Source: Diphasiastrum complanatum
Taxonomy: Eukaryota > Streptophyta > Lycopodiopsida > Lycopodiales > Lycopodiaceae
Assembly: GCA_029204225.1 (NCBI GenBank)
Contig: CM055097.1
Coordinates: 47,676,617 to 47,740,616 of the forward strand
DNA: 64,000 nt
Direction: 5' to 3'
Shown here: one piece after another, positions 22,600 to 32,699 of the stretch
Position numbering within the stretch: the stretch's first letter is position 1
How the letters are laid out: each line of letters starts with the position of its first letter
Notes under the pieces: generated by a model
What the model was told of the DNA's origin: nothing
The model's input: only the letters and a program-made list of their open reading frames with translations
The model's database searches: none
Translations under genes and position numbers: made by a program

Positions 22600-23685
22600 C
22601 TATACATCATGCCAAGCCATGGATTCCAAGGCATTTTGTGCACTTGAAGATACATCAATTAAACTATTAAGTGCATACATAATGTTTCCAAAGACAACTT
22701 GCCTTGCTTGATCCATATGATTGAGCCTAGATGGCTCCATCTTCATACTCAAGGTTCTTCTTGGAGTCCTTGAATCTTGAGCTTGATCCTTGACTTGACA
22801 TGACTCCAAAACATCAATGAATTGAATAAGGTGTTGATCTAAAGGTGTTTCTTCAAGTTTACAAATCTTCCACTCTTGAAAGATCACATTTCCACCATTG
22901 ACAAATTCTTTGGTGGAAAACAAGTAAATTCTACAATCTCTACTTGAAGAGCAAAACACTACCATTATTCCTATCATAGGATAATCTTTGGTCCTTACAT
23001 TGGAATGATCATGCACAAAGCATGTGGACACAAAGATTTCCAAAGCAAATGATGTTTCATCTTTTATCACTCTATTCAAACTATTACAAAAATAGTTATC
23101 CAATGAAATTGCTTTGTCAACAACAAATGTAGATTTCAAAGCATCCCATTTCATTGTCTTGTCATAAAAAATAATAAACACCATGAATCTTAAAGGTAAG
23201 TAACAAGTCACCTCATGTCTACTAATACTTTCCAAAAAGTATTCAAAGATAGTAGACTCTCCAATGCTCACCACCCTTGCAAGATGCACACTTGAATGGA
23301 CAATTTGCATGCAATTTGATGACTCAGCCATTGTCATTGAGGACTCCCTTGGAACTCTCATGCTTTGAGGCTGATCCTCAAGATCTTCCTCCTTTTGATG
23401 CTCCTCCTCAATGCAAGCAAGATCACACTTTGCCAAGATCTCCTCTTGAGTGATCTCCTCCTTTGCCAAGCTCACCCTCTCAAAAGCAACACTAGCTTCC
23501 AACTTAAACAATCTTCCATGCTTAAATCCCTTTGCAATGCAAACATCATTCTTCAAGATGAAACAAACACCATGCTTAAAGTGTACATCCAAATCACTTC
23601 CTATGAGTAAACCAACACTAAGCATATTCTTGGTGATTGATGGAGGACATTTTCTAGATCCATGCATTTTGAGGATTTTAGACAC
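22600..23685 (-). pseudogene. Element C pol remnant: PR tail joined to integrase C-terminus
   Basis: A 361-codon open frame. Near its start NMLSVGLLIGSDLDVHFKHG matches the protease/pre-integrase region of copia 1 (NLISVGQLLDNGLDVKF). A long middle is unrecognisable, with acidic KEEITQEEI-type stretches. Then FVSTCFVHDHSNVRTKDYPMIGIMVV...NVIFQE follows the same pattern as the integrase C-terminal block (FGCLCFVHIPLETRKKEDPSACKGIMVGY). It ends near ALESMAWHDV, which fits the beginning of RT (ALNTKEWYDAM). The HHCC zinc domain, D-D-E core and all of RT/RNase H are missing. The length of the frame despite this is unusual. Confidence 0.6.
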
Positions 23686-24722
23686 AAAGAGATGGTCCCA
23701 ACACCATCTATCCTACACTCTTCATCATTTGCAGTAAAAACAAACTTTTTAGCATCATTGAAAGAGTGTAAGGTTGAGAAAAAGTCATTTTCACAAGACA
23801 TGTGGGAGCTAGCCCCACTGTCGATCCACCAATTGTCTCTTGAATTGCTATTGCTTGTTAGTGAGGATGTAGATGTCATCAAGACTACATCTACTTCATC
23901 CTCCTCCTCCTCCTTTGCAAGGTTTCCTTGTTTGTCCTCCTCCACTTGTGCTCTTAGCCTCTTGTAGCATTCAGATGCATAATGCTCCTTCTTTCCACAA
24001 AAGAAGCATTTCTGCTTTGACTTATCCTTTGAGCTTGATGCATCATCCTCTTCTTTGGCCTCCTTGGGATGCTTCTTCTTTCCATTGGTCTTATTTTTGC
24101 CCTTGAATGAGAAATTGGCTTTCTCATCTCCATCCTGCAAAGACAATGAACTCATTCTTGCCTTGGTGTGAAGCATCCTACACTCTTCTGCCACTAATAC
24201 ACTGCGAAGTTTTTCTATAGTTGGCAAAGTGTCTTGGATGGCAAAACTTTGGACCAAATTTGCAAAGTCATCTCCTAGACCATTAAGAACAATGTGTACA
24301 AGCTCTCCATCATGAATCTTCTCTCCAATGGAAGCAACTCCCTATTTAGAGACTTGATTCTAAGTACATAATCATAGCACTCTCCTCACTTCTCCTCATG
24401 CTTTGCAAAATCTGATTTCTAAGCATGAGTACTCTTGAAGTGTTACTAGATTCATAGATTGATTTTGAAGACTCTCATTAGCATGAGTACATGCTGATAC
24501 TTCTCTCAACAAATCATTGCTCACATTCATCTTCACACAATGAAGTGCAAGCCTAGATCTCTTCTTGTATCTAGCTAACTCCTATGCACCTAGAGGTTCA
24601 TCTTCATTTTCATAAAGGTCTTGGAGTACCAAGAATGACTCCATCCTAACCTTCCAAATAGCATACTTTGTAGAATTCAATCTCTCACTAGCTTCTAGAA
24701 GGTATGCTCTAGCAGATCCCAT
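23601..24722 (-). pseudogene. Element C gag and protease
   Basis: Minus-strand reading from ATG at 24722 gives MGSARAYLLEASERL and RYKKRSRLALHCVKMNVSNDLLREVSACTHA, clearly the same gag as copia 1. Stops and frame changes lie between about 24580 and 24260. The clean frame 24257-23601 continues VQSFAIQDTLPTIEKLRSVL, a full knuckle CFFCGKKEHYASEC, and an intact-looking protease active site WWIDSGASSHMS. It runs into the next frame near 23640. Gag and protease are the parts a non-autonomous element would keep for packaging. Confidence 0.85.
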
Positions 24723-24763
24723 CTTACTAGTGACTTCTACAAACAAGAAATATATTTGAGTGA

Positions 24764-25060
24764 CTTGAAACTCACAAAGGTCTCACACTTGTAGTGTTTC
24801 ACTCAAATTTGATTTCCAATCCAAGAAATGGACTTATTATCACAGTTCTATCACTCCCTCACAAAGCTGGAATGAAAATAAGATAAAGTGAAATCTTGCC
24901 AATGGATTTGATTGTTTCTAGAAACTCACTAAGGTCTCTCTCTTGTAGTGTTTCACTCAATTTAGATTTCTAATCCAACAAATGGATAGTATAATCTCAG
25001 TTCTAGCACTCCCTCACAAATTTGGAATGAAGATAAGATGATGTGAAATCTACTTACAAT
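24764..25060 (-). repeat. Direct repeat in element C leader
   Basis: Two copies of about 130 bases, near 24764-24900 and 24921-25060, both with AAACTCAC.AAGGTCTC, CTTGTAGTGTTTCACTCAA and CACTCCCTCACAAA. They lie between primer-binding site and gag on the minus strand. Confidence 0.8.
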
Positions 25061-25496
25061 CAAATCTTTCCAATTTTGGCTATTTTTGGACAATAACATG
25101 ACTGAATCTCCCTCACACTTTTTGATGTACTTTCAAGACATGTGAAACAAGTTTAGAGGACCTGATTTCAGCGTAGATTAATCAGATTTCATGACCCTAT
25201 GTCAAATCTAATCAATGGCACTCAATCTTGGTATCTTATCCTAAGATTTTCACCAAAAATTACATCAAAAGCTCACAAATTGAATTTCTTTGGATCAAAT
25301 GAATACCGTGCATTAAATGTAGGTTCAGAGGTGTCCACACATGTGGAGAGTATGGATTTGGACCCCTACCAAGTTTGGAATCAAATCTCCTCACCAAAAT
25401 CAAGATTCTAGCTTGCCCTCTCAATACTAGTTTTTAGCACCAAAAACTTGCTAAAAATAGATTTGCATTAGATCAATGGCTTATGCTCTTGTACTT

Positions 25497-25509
25497 GGCT
25501 CTGATACCA
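25497..25509 (-). other. Element C primer-binding site (initiator-Met type)
   Basis: The plus strand reads GGCTCTGATACCA, the reverse of TGGTATCAGAGCC, directly left of the LTR start TGTGAAAG at 25510. This fixes the orientation of element C as minus. Confidence 0.88.
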
Positions 25510-25526
25510 TGTGAAAGTACTATACT

Positions 25527-26022
25527 TTGAAGAATTGTAAAGGCATTGAGACACCAATGGAGCAACATGTTAAAGCATCTATTGATGGTGATGAAGCATC
25601 CTTTGAGGACATCACTTTATATAGAAGGCTATTAGCCTCCTTGATTTATTTAACTATAACTAGACCTAATCTTAGTTATAGTGCTGGAAAGTTAATCCAA
25701 TTCATGCAAAGTCCTCTAGTTTCACATTGGAATATGGCCAAAAGAGCTCTTAGATACATTTCATCTATTAAGAATTTTGGCATATTGTATGGAGGGACTA
25801 ATCTTGGCTTAAGAGCCTATAGTGACTCGGATTTTGCAGGTGACAAAGTGGATAGGAAATCAACAATTGCCTTTGCCACTTTTCTATGTGATAGAGTAGT
25901 ATCATGGCTTTCCAAAAAGCAAGATACCATCTCCTTATCTTCCACAGAATCTGAGTACAAGGCCTTGACATCAACATGCAAGGAAGTCTTGTGGCTCAAA
26001 AGGCTATTGGTGGAGCTTCATG
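25527..26022 (+). pseudogene. copia RT tail and RNase H fragment
   Basis: This plus-strand piece reads KNCKGIETPMEQHV, ITRPNLSYSAGKLIQFM, AYSDSDFAGDKVDRKS and SSTESEYKALTSTCKEVLWLKRLL, then leaves the family after VELHV near 26022. It is nearly the same sequence as the minus-strand RNase H of element D (about 40450-39970) and is probably a copy from that family. It begins within an LTR of element C and ends at the unknown ORF block. Both edges look like illegitimate junctions, with no target duplication. Confidence 0.88.
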
Positions 26023-26069
26023 TGCACCAAAACTGGTGGCGGTCCCATGACACCTACAATATGCAGTTA

Positions 26070-28384
26070 TTAAGGACTTTTATTGGCTTCGCGCCGAATC
26101 TTGATTAAATGATGCTGCACCTTCTCCATAAAATCAAGACGTGCAGTATTAAAATCCAAATTGTGTAGCAGGAAACAACGGCGGGCTCCGGCAATCCACT
26201 TGGAGGTTGTTGATGATGTGAAGCGTGATTCCCAGGAGCCACCCATCATTGCCGCACAAAAATATAAACGAGCAACCGACAACTGATCTTTGATTTTCTC
26301 TAAGGCCATTGGCTTATTTGGATCGAATGCCAGAGGAGGGAGGCAATTGTCCCATCTGGTTGCCACTAACACCAACAGAGTTAGATCTTTAGCAAACATT
26401 GTCGATTGTCGCACCGTTGGATCTGGAGAGTAGACATACTCTTGTTGATAGGCTTGTAAGGCGAGGTGGAAATCCACTGAGATGGTCCAGCTGTAAGGCT
26501 GATGGATGATTGGCCAACTGGGCATATGGATGGTGATCTTGTCCATAGCCAATCCCAAATCTTTCCATTTATTTCTTCATGGCATTGGCATGTAATAGGG
26601 ATCTACCCGCAATTGGCGAGGGCTGGCGACGTAACTCCTAATTGATTTTGAAGTTTTTTCAAAAACCGTGAGTCTCCATGCCGGTTGCTCTCCCAATGCA
26701 AGTATTTTGTCCAACTCTTTGTCGGCCTCGATCTCGGAGGTCTTAAACTTCAGAACCCATCCACCACGCTAGGACTCATGCGGATGTTGCTTTAAGAAGG
26801 TCTGGATCTGGTCCTCGACGTTGATGGGCCTTCTGAATAGAGGTGTTGTCCTTGATGAAGATGGACCCTCTTGTACTGCTAGTATGGTTGGCGGTTGGTC
26901 TACTATATTTGGATCTCCCCCCTGGTCCATGACCGAATCAACCTTTGTATCCATTGGTACGACATCATGGCGCAGAGGGGAGAATTGCGGCATGACCGGT
27001 ACGAGGATTTGTGGTCCGGCTTCCAACACTCAAACGACTTTTCATAGGCGGTGATGGACTCTTTAGCCTTTGCCAACTCGGTTGAAGCTGCTCCTTTGAA
27101 CCTGTCAAAGCGGCCTTGAAATCCCTGAAGGGCCACTTTGTATGTCTCCACTTTTTTGAACAAATACGCAATCTCCGTCGGTGTAACTGGATGATCTGGT
27201 ATTTGTGTTTGAAGATACACATCACGCTCAAGGGTGGTCACATCCAATTCACCTTGAAGCCGCGTGCGATCTTGTTCGGCCATCTGTAATTGCCCCTTCA
27301 GCAGCTATACCTATTGCTTTGCAGCCTGCACGGCCTTATCCTTTTGATCATGTGTGGTTGTCAGGGCGTTTTGCAGGGAGATGATGTATTCTTCCAAACG
27401 ATCAGCTTGTTGCTGGGCCAACTTCTTTTCGGCTTCAGCCTTGTCTTCGTGTTGTTTGGTAATCCTCAACTCTCGATCTAGCTGCACAAGTTTCTGGCTG
27501 ATCAGAGTGTTTTCGGACCCCAGATCAGAGATTCTCTGCTCCATTTCCTTCTTCTTATCCAACATCAACTGGATCACTTGCGCAAGGCTTGAAACCAAAC
27601 CTAGAACATCTCCAGAATCGACGGTTGTGGAGGCGGCAACAGCAAGAGGACCTGATGGAGCTGTCCTTGGTTACCGTGGAATAGGTGCCACTATGTCTTC
27701 TTCTTCAAAATGGTCTTCCTCTTCAAACCCTTCAGGCACTATGGCATTGAACTGTTTGAACTATTTTGGTGATTTTACAGCTTTGTCGACCCGAAGTGTA
27801 ACTGGACTATCTTCCGTATGAGGTTGCTGGCTGACAGCTTCAACAACAACAGTAGATTCATGGATATGTTCGAATTCTCTTCCAGGGGATTGGAGTTCAA
27901 AGGGCGCAGGGCTCTGGGGCATTTCAAAAATTTTGGTAGCCCCAAGGGAGTCGGAATCATCGAACATATCCATAAAGAACTGTGTGTTTGGTGAGGTGGC
28001 TTTGGTGTGTGGGGGTGAGGCGGCCTGGGCAGTTGTGATGGGAATGGTAGGCCCAATGGTCACAGACTGTCCTTGGTTGGAAGCAGGGGTGAGGGAAGCA
28101 TCAGAGGCTGGGGAAATGAGAAGTTCAGTGCAAACAGCAGCAGGGGGTGGAAGCACAGCTGACGAGGTATGCCTAGTACAACGTCGTGACGCGGAAGGCG
28201 AGTCAGGAATAACGATCTCGATGCGTGGACGACGACGACTTTGAAAACTCGAGGCCTGGTGAGATGATTCAGCCGGTGCTTCTTCATAGACCGAAAGCAC
28301 AGAATCCAGGTGGAAGCCATGGATTCTGTTTTCTAAGTGAGAAGCTGCTAAAAGGGACAATAGAGAGCCGGCAGCGAACTGATG
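26070..28384 (-). pseudogene. Unrecognised ORF block with coiled coil
   Basis: Reading on the minus strand from about 28384 to 26070, consecutive frames (28360-27761, 27598-27311, 27283-26769, 26558-26070) join into what was probably one reading frame of about 750 codons, now with several stops and shifts. The first 200 residues are Ser/Pro-rich and look disordered. Next is a long heptad-like coiled coil (MLDKKKEMEQRISDLGSEN, RELRITKQHEDKAEAEKKL). A Pro-rich linker follows, then a folded-looking C-terminal part with aromatic runs (WPIIHQPYSWTISVDFHLAL, ARLYFCAAMMGGSWESRF). It is GC-richer than its surroundings. I do not recognise a family. Its place next to a gypsy RNase H/integrase stub on the same strand suggests an extra ORF of a gypsy element, or a captured host gene. 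Confidence 0.55.
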
Positions 28385-28864
28385 CTACATGATTAAATTT
28401 GGTACTTCATGCGGTAAAACACACCTTCGTAAAATATTAGCTGATCCACGACGATATAATTGTCGTGCAATTAATTGATAAGGTTGAGCCTTATGAATCA
28501 ATTGTCTCTTCTGTACTTTTGTCAAGGAGTCATTCGGTTTTCCTAGCATCAGGTACTCAACAATATCTGCTGCCCACTTAGGTACTGCTTCAACATAGAA
28601 CAATGCAGCATCTGGCAGTTCATCATCCACTTCAATATTAACTGGTGCGGATTCAATTCGCGAAACATGATCGACTAGATAATGTTGCTTGCCCTTTCGA
28701 ACCACAATTCGAAAGTCAAATTCAGTCAATAACAATAACCATCTTGCAATACGTCCAGTCTTGCATGTCTTGTTTACCAAATAAAGTAATGGTTGATGAT
28801 CCGTATAAAATGCAAAGTGCGTTTCCATGAGGTAGTGACGAAATTTCCGAACAGAAAAAAACAA
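28385..28864 (-). pseudogene. Ty3/gypsy RNase H and integrase start
   Basis: The 159-codon minus frame reads FAFYTDHQPLLYLVNK, RIARWLLLLTEFDFRIVVRKG, LVDHVSRI (the end of RNase H), then PKWAADIVEYLMLGK and YRRGSANILRRCVLPHEVPNLI. This is the linker that precedes the integrase zinc domain in Athila/Tat elements. The text stops at the point where the first zinc-binding His should come and passes into the unknown ORF block. RT and the rest of integrase are missing. Confidence 0.85.
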
Positions 28865-29505
28865 TGGTTATGACACTTTCTCATTTTCTTGGAGGACATA
28901 ATTTTACAAGGGTGCACAAAATAATATTTGTTAGAAAAACTATTGCACTTTAAATTTTAGAATATGGGCCAATGAATTCCATGCTCAAATAATTACATTA
29001 AATTTTTGCATTGTATGCTACATATGTTGATTTGACTTTACTTTTGAATCTTTGTATTGTTGTGGACAAAGCCTTCTAGATTACAAACAATGGTACTAGC
29101 CAAGCCCTTTTCAATATTCTCTATGGCTTAGGAGCCAAACTTGCTATGATTCTACCTAAAAAAAGCCATGACATTTGCAAGCTGCCCAATTGGTCAGCGC
29201 ATTCACCACCTTCATCTATGATAGGAACTTTAACACATGGTAGTAGTTCAATAGGATTTGTTACCTTCAAACCCATTATTTATTCGATTGTGGATTGATC
29301 CAAGGACTTAAGGTCAAATGACTCTTTGCTTGGATTGTAATCACATTCACATTAGAGCTATTTGATGAGATAATCTTTGTGAGATTTTCATTCTTTTATT
29401 TTATAATAGCCTCTATCTAGTCTCTTGAAAAAATGCTTTTCATACAATGTTACAACTATAGCATCATAGTACTCAAGAAGTTCATTTTATGAACATGCTT
29501 GTTTT
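28865..29505. other. No gene seen
   Basis: AT-rich sequence without an open frame, RNA gene or repeat edge that I could recognise. Confidence 0.5.
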
Positions 29506-29512
29506 TTGTATG

Positions 29513-29597
29513 GTGGAAGGCCCTGTCCTAGGGTGGGAGCCCGAGGATAGGAGAGCCTCGACCTGCATAGAAGGCTTGAGGCCCACGGGCCTTCCAC
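29513..29597. repeat. Hairpin with perfect 11-base stem
   Basis: GTGGAAGGCCC at 29513-29523 pairs with GGGCCTTCCAC at 29587-29597 across a GC-rich 63-base loop that itself contains short complementary blocks. It could be a small foldback or MITE end pair, or an RNA hairpin. Short GAGAGAATGCACATT repeats follow to about 29700. Confidence 0.6.
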
Positions 29598-30143
29598 AAC
29601 ATAATGCAAGGTGAGAAGGTGGAGAGAGAACACACATTTTGTAGAGAGAGAATGCACATTTAGAAGAGAGAATGCAAATTCCAAAGAGAAAACGCACATT
29701 CCATAGAACATGGCTTATGAAATAAAAAAAGACAATGAGAGATAAGTGAGTTCCACAAGGATATATAGTCTCCAAGAACTAGAGAATATTCCTTCTAGGA
29801 TCCGTCCAACCCTATCAAAAGCAATTGACCTCCTATTCTTGCATAATAGCAATCAAACACCATGCAAGTGCTCCATAGTCCAATTATAGGTCTGGGCCCT
29901 CATAAGATTATTAATTACATTACCGGCCAAGTCGTGGCGTAACCAAAAATATTATACACTGGAGTACCGGCTATCCATTTCAAGAATAATGCCGAATCCC
30001 ACATATGGGGGCATGGACATAACAATTGACAATCGGGATTGGTTTCATTAGTTAATCATGATTGAGATTCCAGAGGAAAGAGAAAGTTGTTTCCCTTGTT
30101 CGAATCTTATTTGTACCCGAAAAGTCGAAATTACCTTACCATA

Positions 30144-30180
30144 TATATGAACACACACAAACACACAACACACAGACACA
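30144..30180. repeat. AC-rich microsatellite
   Basis: A run of ACACACAAACACACAAC-type sequence, interrupted, ending just before the small retroposed insert. Confidence 0.9.
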
Positions 30181-30198
30181 TTTATGAATTGTTAAGTC

Positions 30199-30317
30199 CA
30201 TCTTATTAAAAGACACCCAACGGGGTTGTCTTAGTTGGTTAGCTTAACATCCAAAGTTTCTTTGGTCTCAGGTTCGAGCCTCCCCTTGGAAACCAAGAAG
30301 CATCTTATTAAAAGACA
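30199..30317 (+). mobile_element. 85-bp tRNA-derived mini-SINE with 17-bp TSD
   Basis: The 85-base body 30216-30300 is flanked by a perfect 17-base direct repeat, CATCTTATTAAAAGACA (30199-30215 and 30301-30317). The body holds a pol III A box within TTGTCTTAGTTGGTTAGC (30226-30242) and a B box GGTTCGAGCC (30271-30280) at tRNA-like spacing, so it is a tRNA-like head with almost no tail. There is no poly(A) or simple-repeat tail: it ends AAACCAAGAAG. The long duplication with A-rich interior fits target-primed (LINE-driven) insertion. It may be a very short SINE or a retroposed tRNA-related transcript. Confidence 0.8.
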
Positions 30318-30375
30318 AAATAGTTTTGAGCGATAATTATAATGCTTAAAAGGGTCATAATTATCATCCGAATTC

Positions 30376-30382
30376 AAAAAAA
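30376..30382 (-). terminator. Pol III T-run after tRNA-Val
   Basis: Seven A on the plus strand, that is seven T on the minus strand, begin 11 bases beyond the 3' end of the tRNA gene. This is a normal RNA polymerase III termination signal. Confidence 0.8.
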
Positions 30383-30392
30383 TGTTACAATT

Positions 30393-30466
30393 TGTCTGAA
30401 CCCGGGTTCGAACCGGGGACCTCTAGTGTGTGAGACTAGCGTGATGACCAACTACACCACCCAGAC
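30393..30466 (-). tRNA. tRNA-Val (anticodon CAC)
   Basis: The 74-base minus-strand sequence folds as a full cloverleaf. The acceptor stem GTCTGGG pairs with TTCAGAC (two G-T pairs) with discriminator A. The D-arm contains GTAGTTGGTCATCAC. The anticodon stem CTAGT/ACTAG has loop CTCACAC, giving anticodon CAC. The T-arm CCCGG-TTCGAAC-CCGGG is perfect. It therefore reads Val codon GUG. There is no intron, and the internal A and B boxes look good. An oligo-T terminator follows. It is about 75 bases from the mini-SINE, whose body is not a copy of this tRNA. Confidence 0.96.
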
Positions 30467-30479
30467 AAGAATGCTATTT

Positions 30480-31690
30480 GCCCTTTTTTTTTTTTTTTCT
30501 CATTTGTAAAGTTCGTGGTGCTTCGAAACTTGGTTTGCTGAGACACCTTCGTATGTCTCATCACGATTCTAGATGGGTGATAAAGATAATATCGTCTTGC
30601 TTAGCTGCTCATGAATTTTTTGCTCTTTCATCACGTTTGTTTCAACTTCCAATGCTTACACTTGCTTTTAGATTCACGAGGGTTGTGTTTAGCCACTGGA
30701 TCGGCAACTCTATGGGCTCCTATATCATTTAAAAATCTCAAAATTGGATCCTATTTGTGACTACAATGTCCTTTGTCACTGGTGGATTATGCATCCGCTA
30801 GATACAAATGTTGCTTCAAGTTTTGCAATTCCTGTTAGCGCAATAAGCATGCCGATAATATTGATAATGCATTGCCCAATTCATAACCAGTTTGACGCAT
30901 TCAAATTCCAGCTCTTCTGTGAGCAGATACGCCAGTATATTAACAATTGCAATGGCAAGGCACGTTAAATAGGTTAAGTACGGCATAGCTTTCTCGCTTC
31001 ATCATTCCACCATTAGGGCAGCCGATCGATCATGGGCTTTTGCTGTTTTGCAGCTGGGATGCATATACTTCGGAAACAAGCATTGGAGAGATTAAAGATT
31101 TCACGTTTGTAGCTCCAAATGTTTTGTATTCCAATGGCTTTTTGTTTTTGTTTTTTTATTGGAGGGGAAGGTGGGGGGTGGGGGGGGGGAGTGGCCCTTT
31201 CTTGTCGATCTGCTAGTTGTAGTTGGATGTTTGTCTTCCAATCCGAACTTCTTGACAATCTTGTCATGTATTTGGCTTGATGCACATAGATAGCGCATCT
31301 AGACTTGTCTTGGCTAATCTGAACATGTACATAAAATGTTTGAAGCTTTCACCTTGAGCTCTTGTCTAACATGAGTGATTATCTCACTTAGTCTTTCTTT
31401 CATGATGTTGCAAGCTATGCCATTGTTAGGAACAACATAACCACGTAGAAGGCAAAGCTAGTCTGATTCACCCAGCCAATGCAATCTCTTATAGAATGCA
31501 CCTCCTAGCCTATTGTGAGGTTGCATGGATGTAGTAGGTGGTAGTTGAGGTTGACACCCACTATTCATGCTGCATGCATGGATTATTGTTGCATGTGAGT
31601 AAGCGTGGTTGAAAACCTGCCATCAACATAAATGGCCGTAGCTTAATGTTTGGTATTGTTGTAAGCAAACTCCAACATCAGAAGATATCC
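30480..31690. other. No gene recognised; G-tract present
   Basis: A T-run lies at 30485-30500. The plus frame 30478-30732 has no recognised domain. A G-rich tract (about 31172-31190) interrupts the region. The minus text between 31013 and 31298 looks like a by-product of composition. Confidence 0.5.
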
Positions 31691-32300
31691 CTCCCAATTA
31701 GTCTATTTTTTTGCTGATGTATGCACAAAGCATATCCTCTAGCACTTGATTGACTCTTTCTATTTGACACTCCGTTTGTGGATGGTCTGTAGTACTCATA
31801 TTTAGTTTGGTATGGAGATGATGGATTAATGTCCTCCAAAAAACTTCATCAAACTTATTGTCCCGGTCACTGACTATTCTAGAAGGGAGATCGTCGTATA
31901 ATTTAAAGAGCCCACCTATAAACAATCTTGCTAACTCTAGAGCTCTAACGATTGTTTTGGTCAGAATAAAATGAGCCATTTTGGTGAAACGATCAACTGT
32001 GACCCATATAGCATCACGACTCTTTTGGGTCTGAGGCAAGCCTACTATGAAATCCATGGAAATATTTTTCCATTTACCAACTGGTATTTTTAATAGCTAC
32101 AATGGCTATAACAACCCTCCTACCTATAGACGCTATGCTTTATTAATCTGACACTTCTTGCAACTGGTTACATATTGTTGGACATCATTTTTCCTACTAG
32201 GCCAGAAGAATTGCCTATGAACAAGCTCATAGGTTTTCTGTATTCCTAGGTGTCCCGCACTATGGTTGTCATGACATTCATATAGTATTTGGTGCCTAAA
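31690..32300 (-). pseudogene. Ty3/gypsy integrase (chromovirus-like)
   Basis: On the minus strand the zinc domain reads ECHDNHSAGHLG...CKKC (H-H-C-C complete), near 32290-32150. The catalytic core follows: MDFIVGLPQTQKSRDAIWVTVDRFTKMAHF (first Asp), IVSDRDNKF (second Asp) and HPQTECQIERVNQVLEDML (Glu). All three D-D-E residues are visible. Stops between the zinc domain and core, and loss of the C-terminal GPY/chromodomain part beyond 31690, make it inactive. Confidence 0.88.
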
Positions 32301-32699
32301 ATCCTCTAAGTCAGAAATACATATTTAGTTTTTCTAAAGTAGATACTCATCCTAAATGAAATATTGTTTCCGTTCGAATCCTCAAGAACTGGATCACTCA
32401 ACCACATTGGTATGCTTGGAATCTACAGACTCAGAATCTTCAATACAAGATGGCAAATGTCTGGATTCTTCATCCTCAATGAAAGTTATCGTATACTTGG
32501 ATGAATCTTGTCTAGGCCTAGAAATTGGTTCAGAAGTCTGTACATCTCTATTCTTGATTGTTTTCTAGACCGTGGAGAAATATGGATTAATTATGTATTT
32601 CCCACTCAAGGAATCGAGTTACTCATTACAGATCTAGGTAAAACTCAATTTGTTTACCATTGACAGTCTGCTAAGAGCATCTACCACTATATTGAACTT

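Larger units (their letters stand above)
16420..25527 (-). mobile_element. Non-autonomous Ty1/copia element C, split by nested copia
   Basis: The left LTR starts TGTGAAAGTAC at 16420, is split at 16573/22421 by the nested element, and resumes to about 22590. Gag-protease coding lies on the minus strand (24722-22600). The reversed primer-binding site GGCTCTGATACCA ends at 25509, and a second TGTGAAAGTAC starts at 25510. That right LTR is cut to about 17 bases where a plus-strand copia fragment begins. The LTR is related to the one at 38995 (shared GTGCTTGCTTA-type text and an ACTACAG...TGTAGTA palindrome). Reverse transcriptase and RNase H are absent, so the element could only have moved in trans. 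Confidence 0.75.

Noticed and set aside
27354-27821. 155-codon plus frame opposite the coiled-coil ORF
   Set aside because: The minus strand has the protein-like composition (heptads, charged residues). The plus text is Cys/Ser-rich antisense of it.
27933-28244. Plus frame of 103 codons opposite the disordered head
   Set aside because: It is the antisense shadow of a Ser/Pro/Ala-rich stretch, with no motif.
30478-30968. Two plus-strand frames after the tRNA as a small gene
   Set aside because: No domain, poor codon character, and the first begins in a homopolymer T-run.
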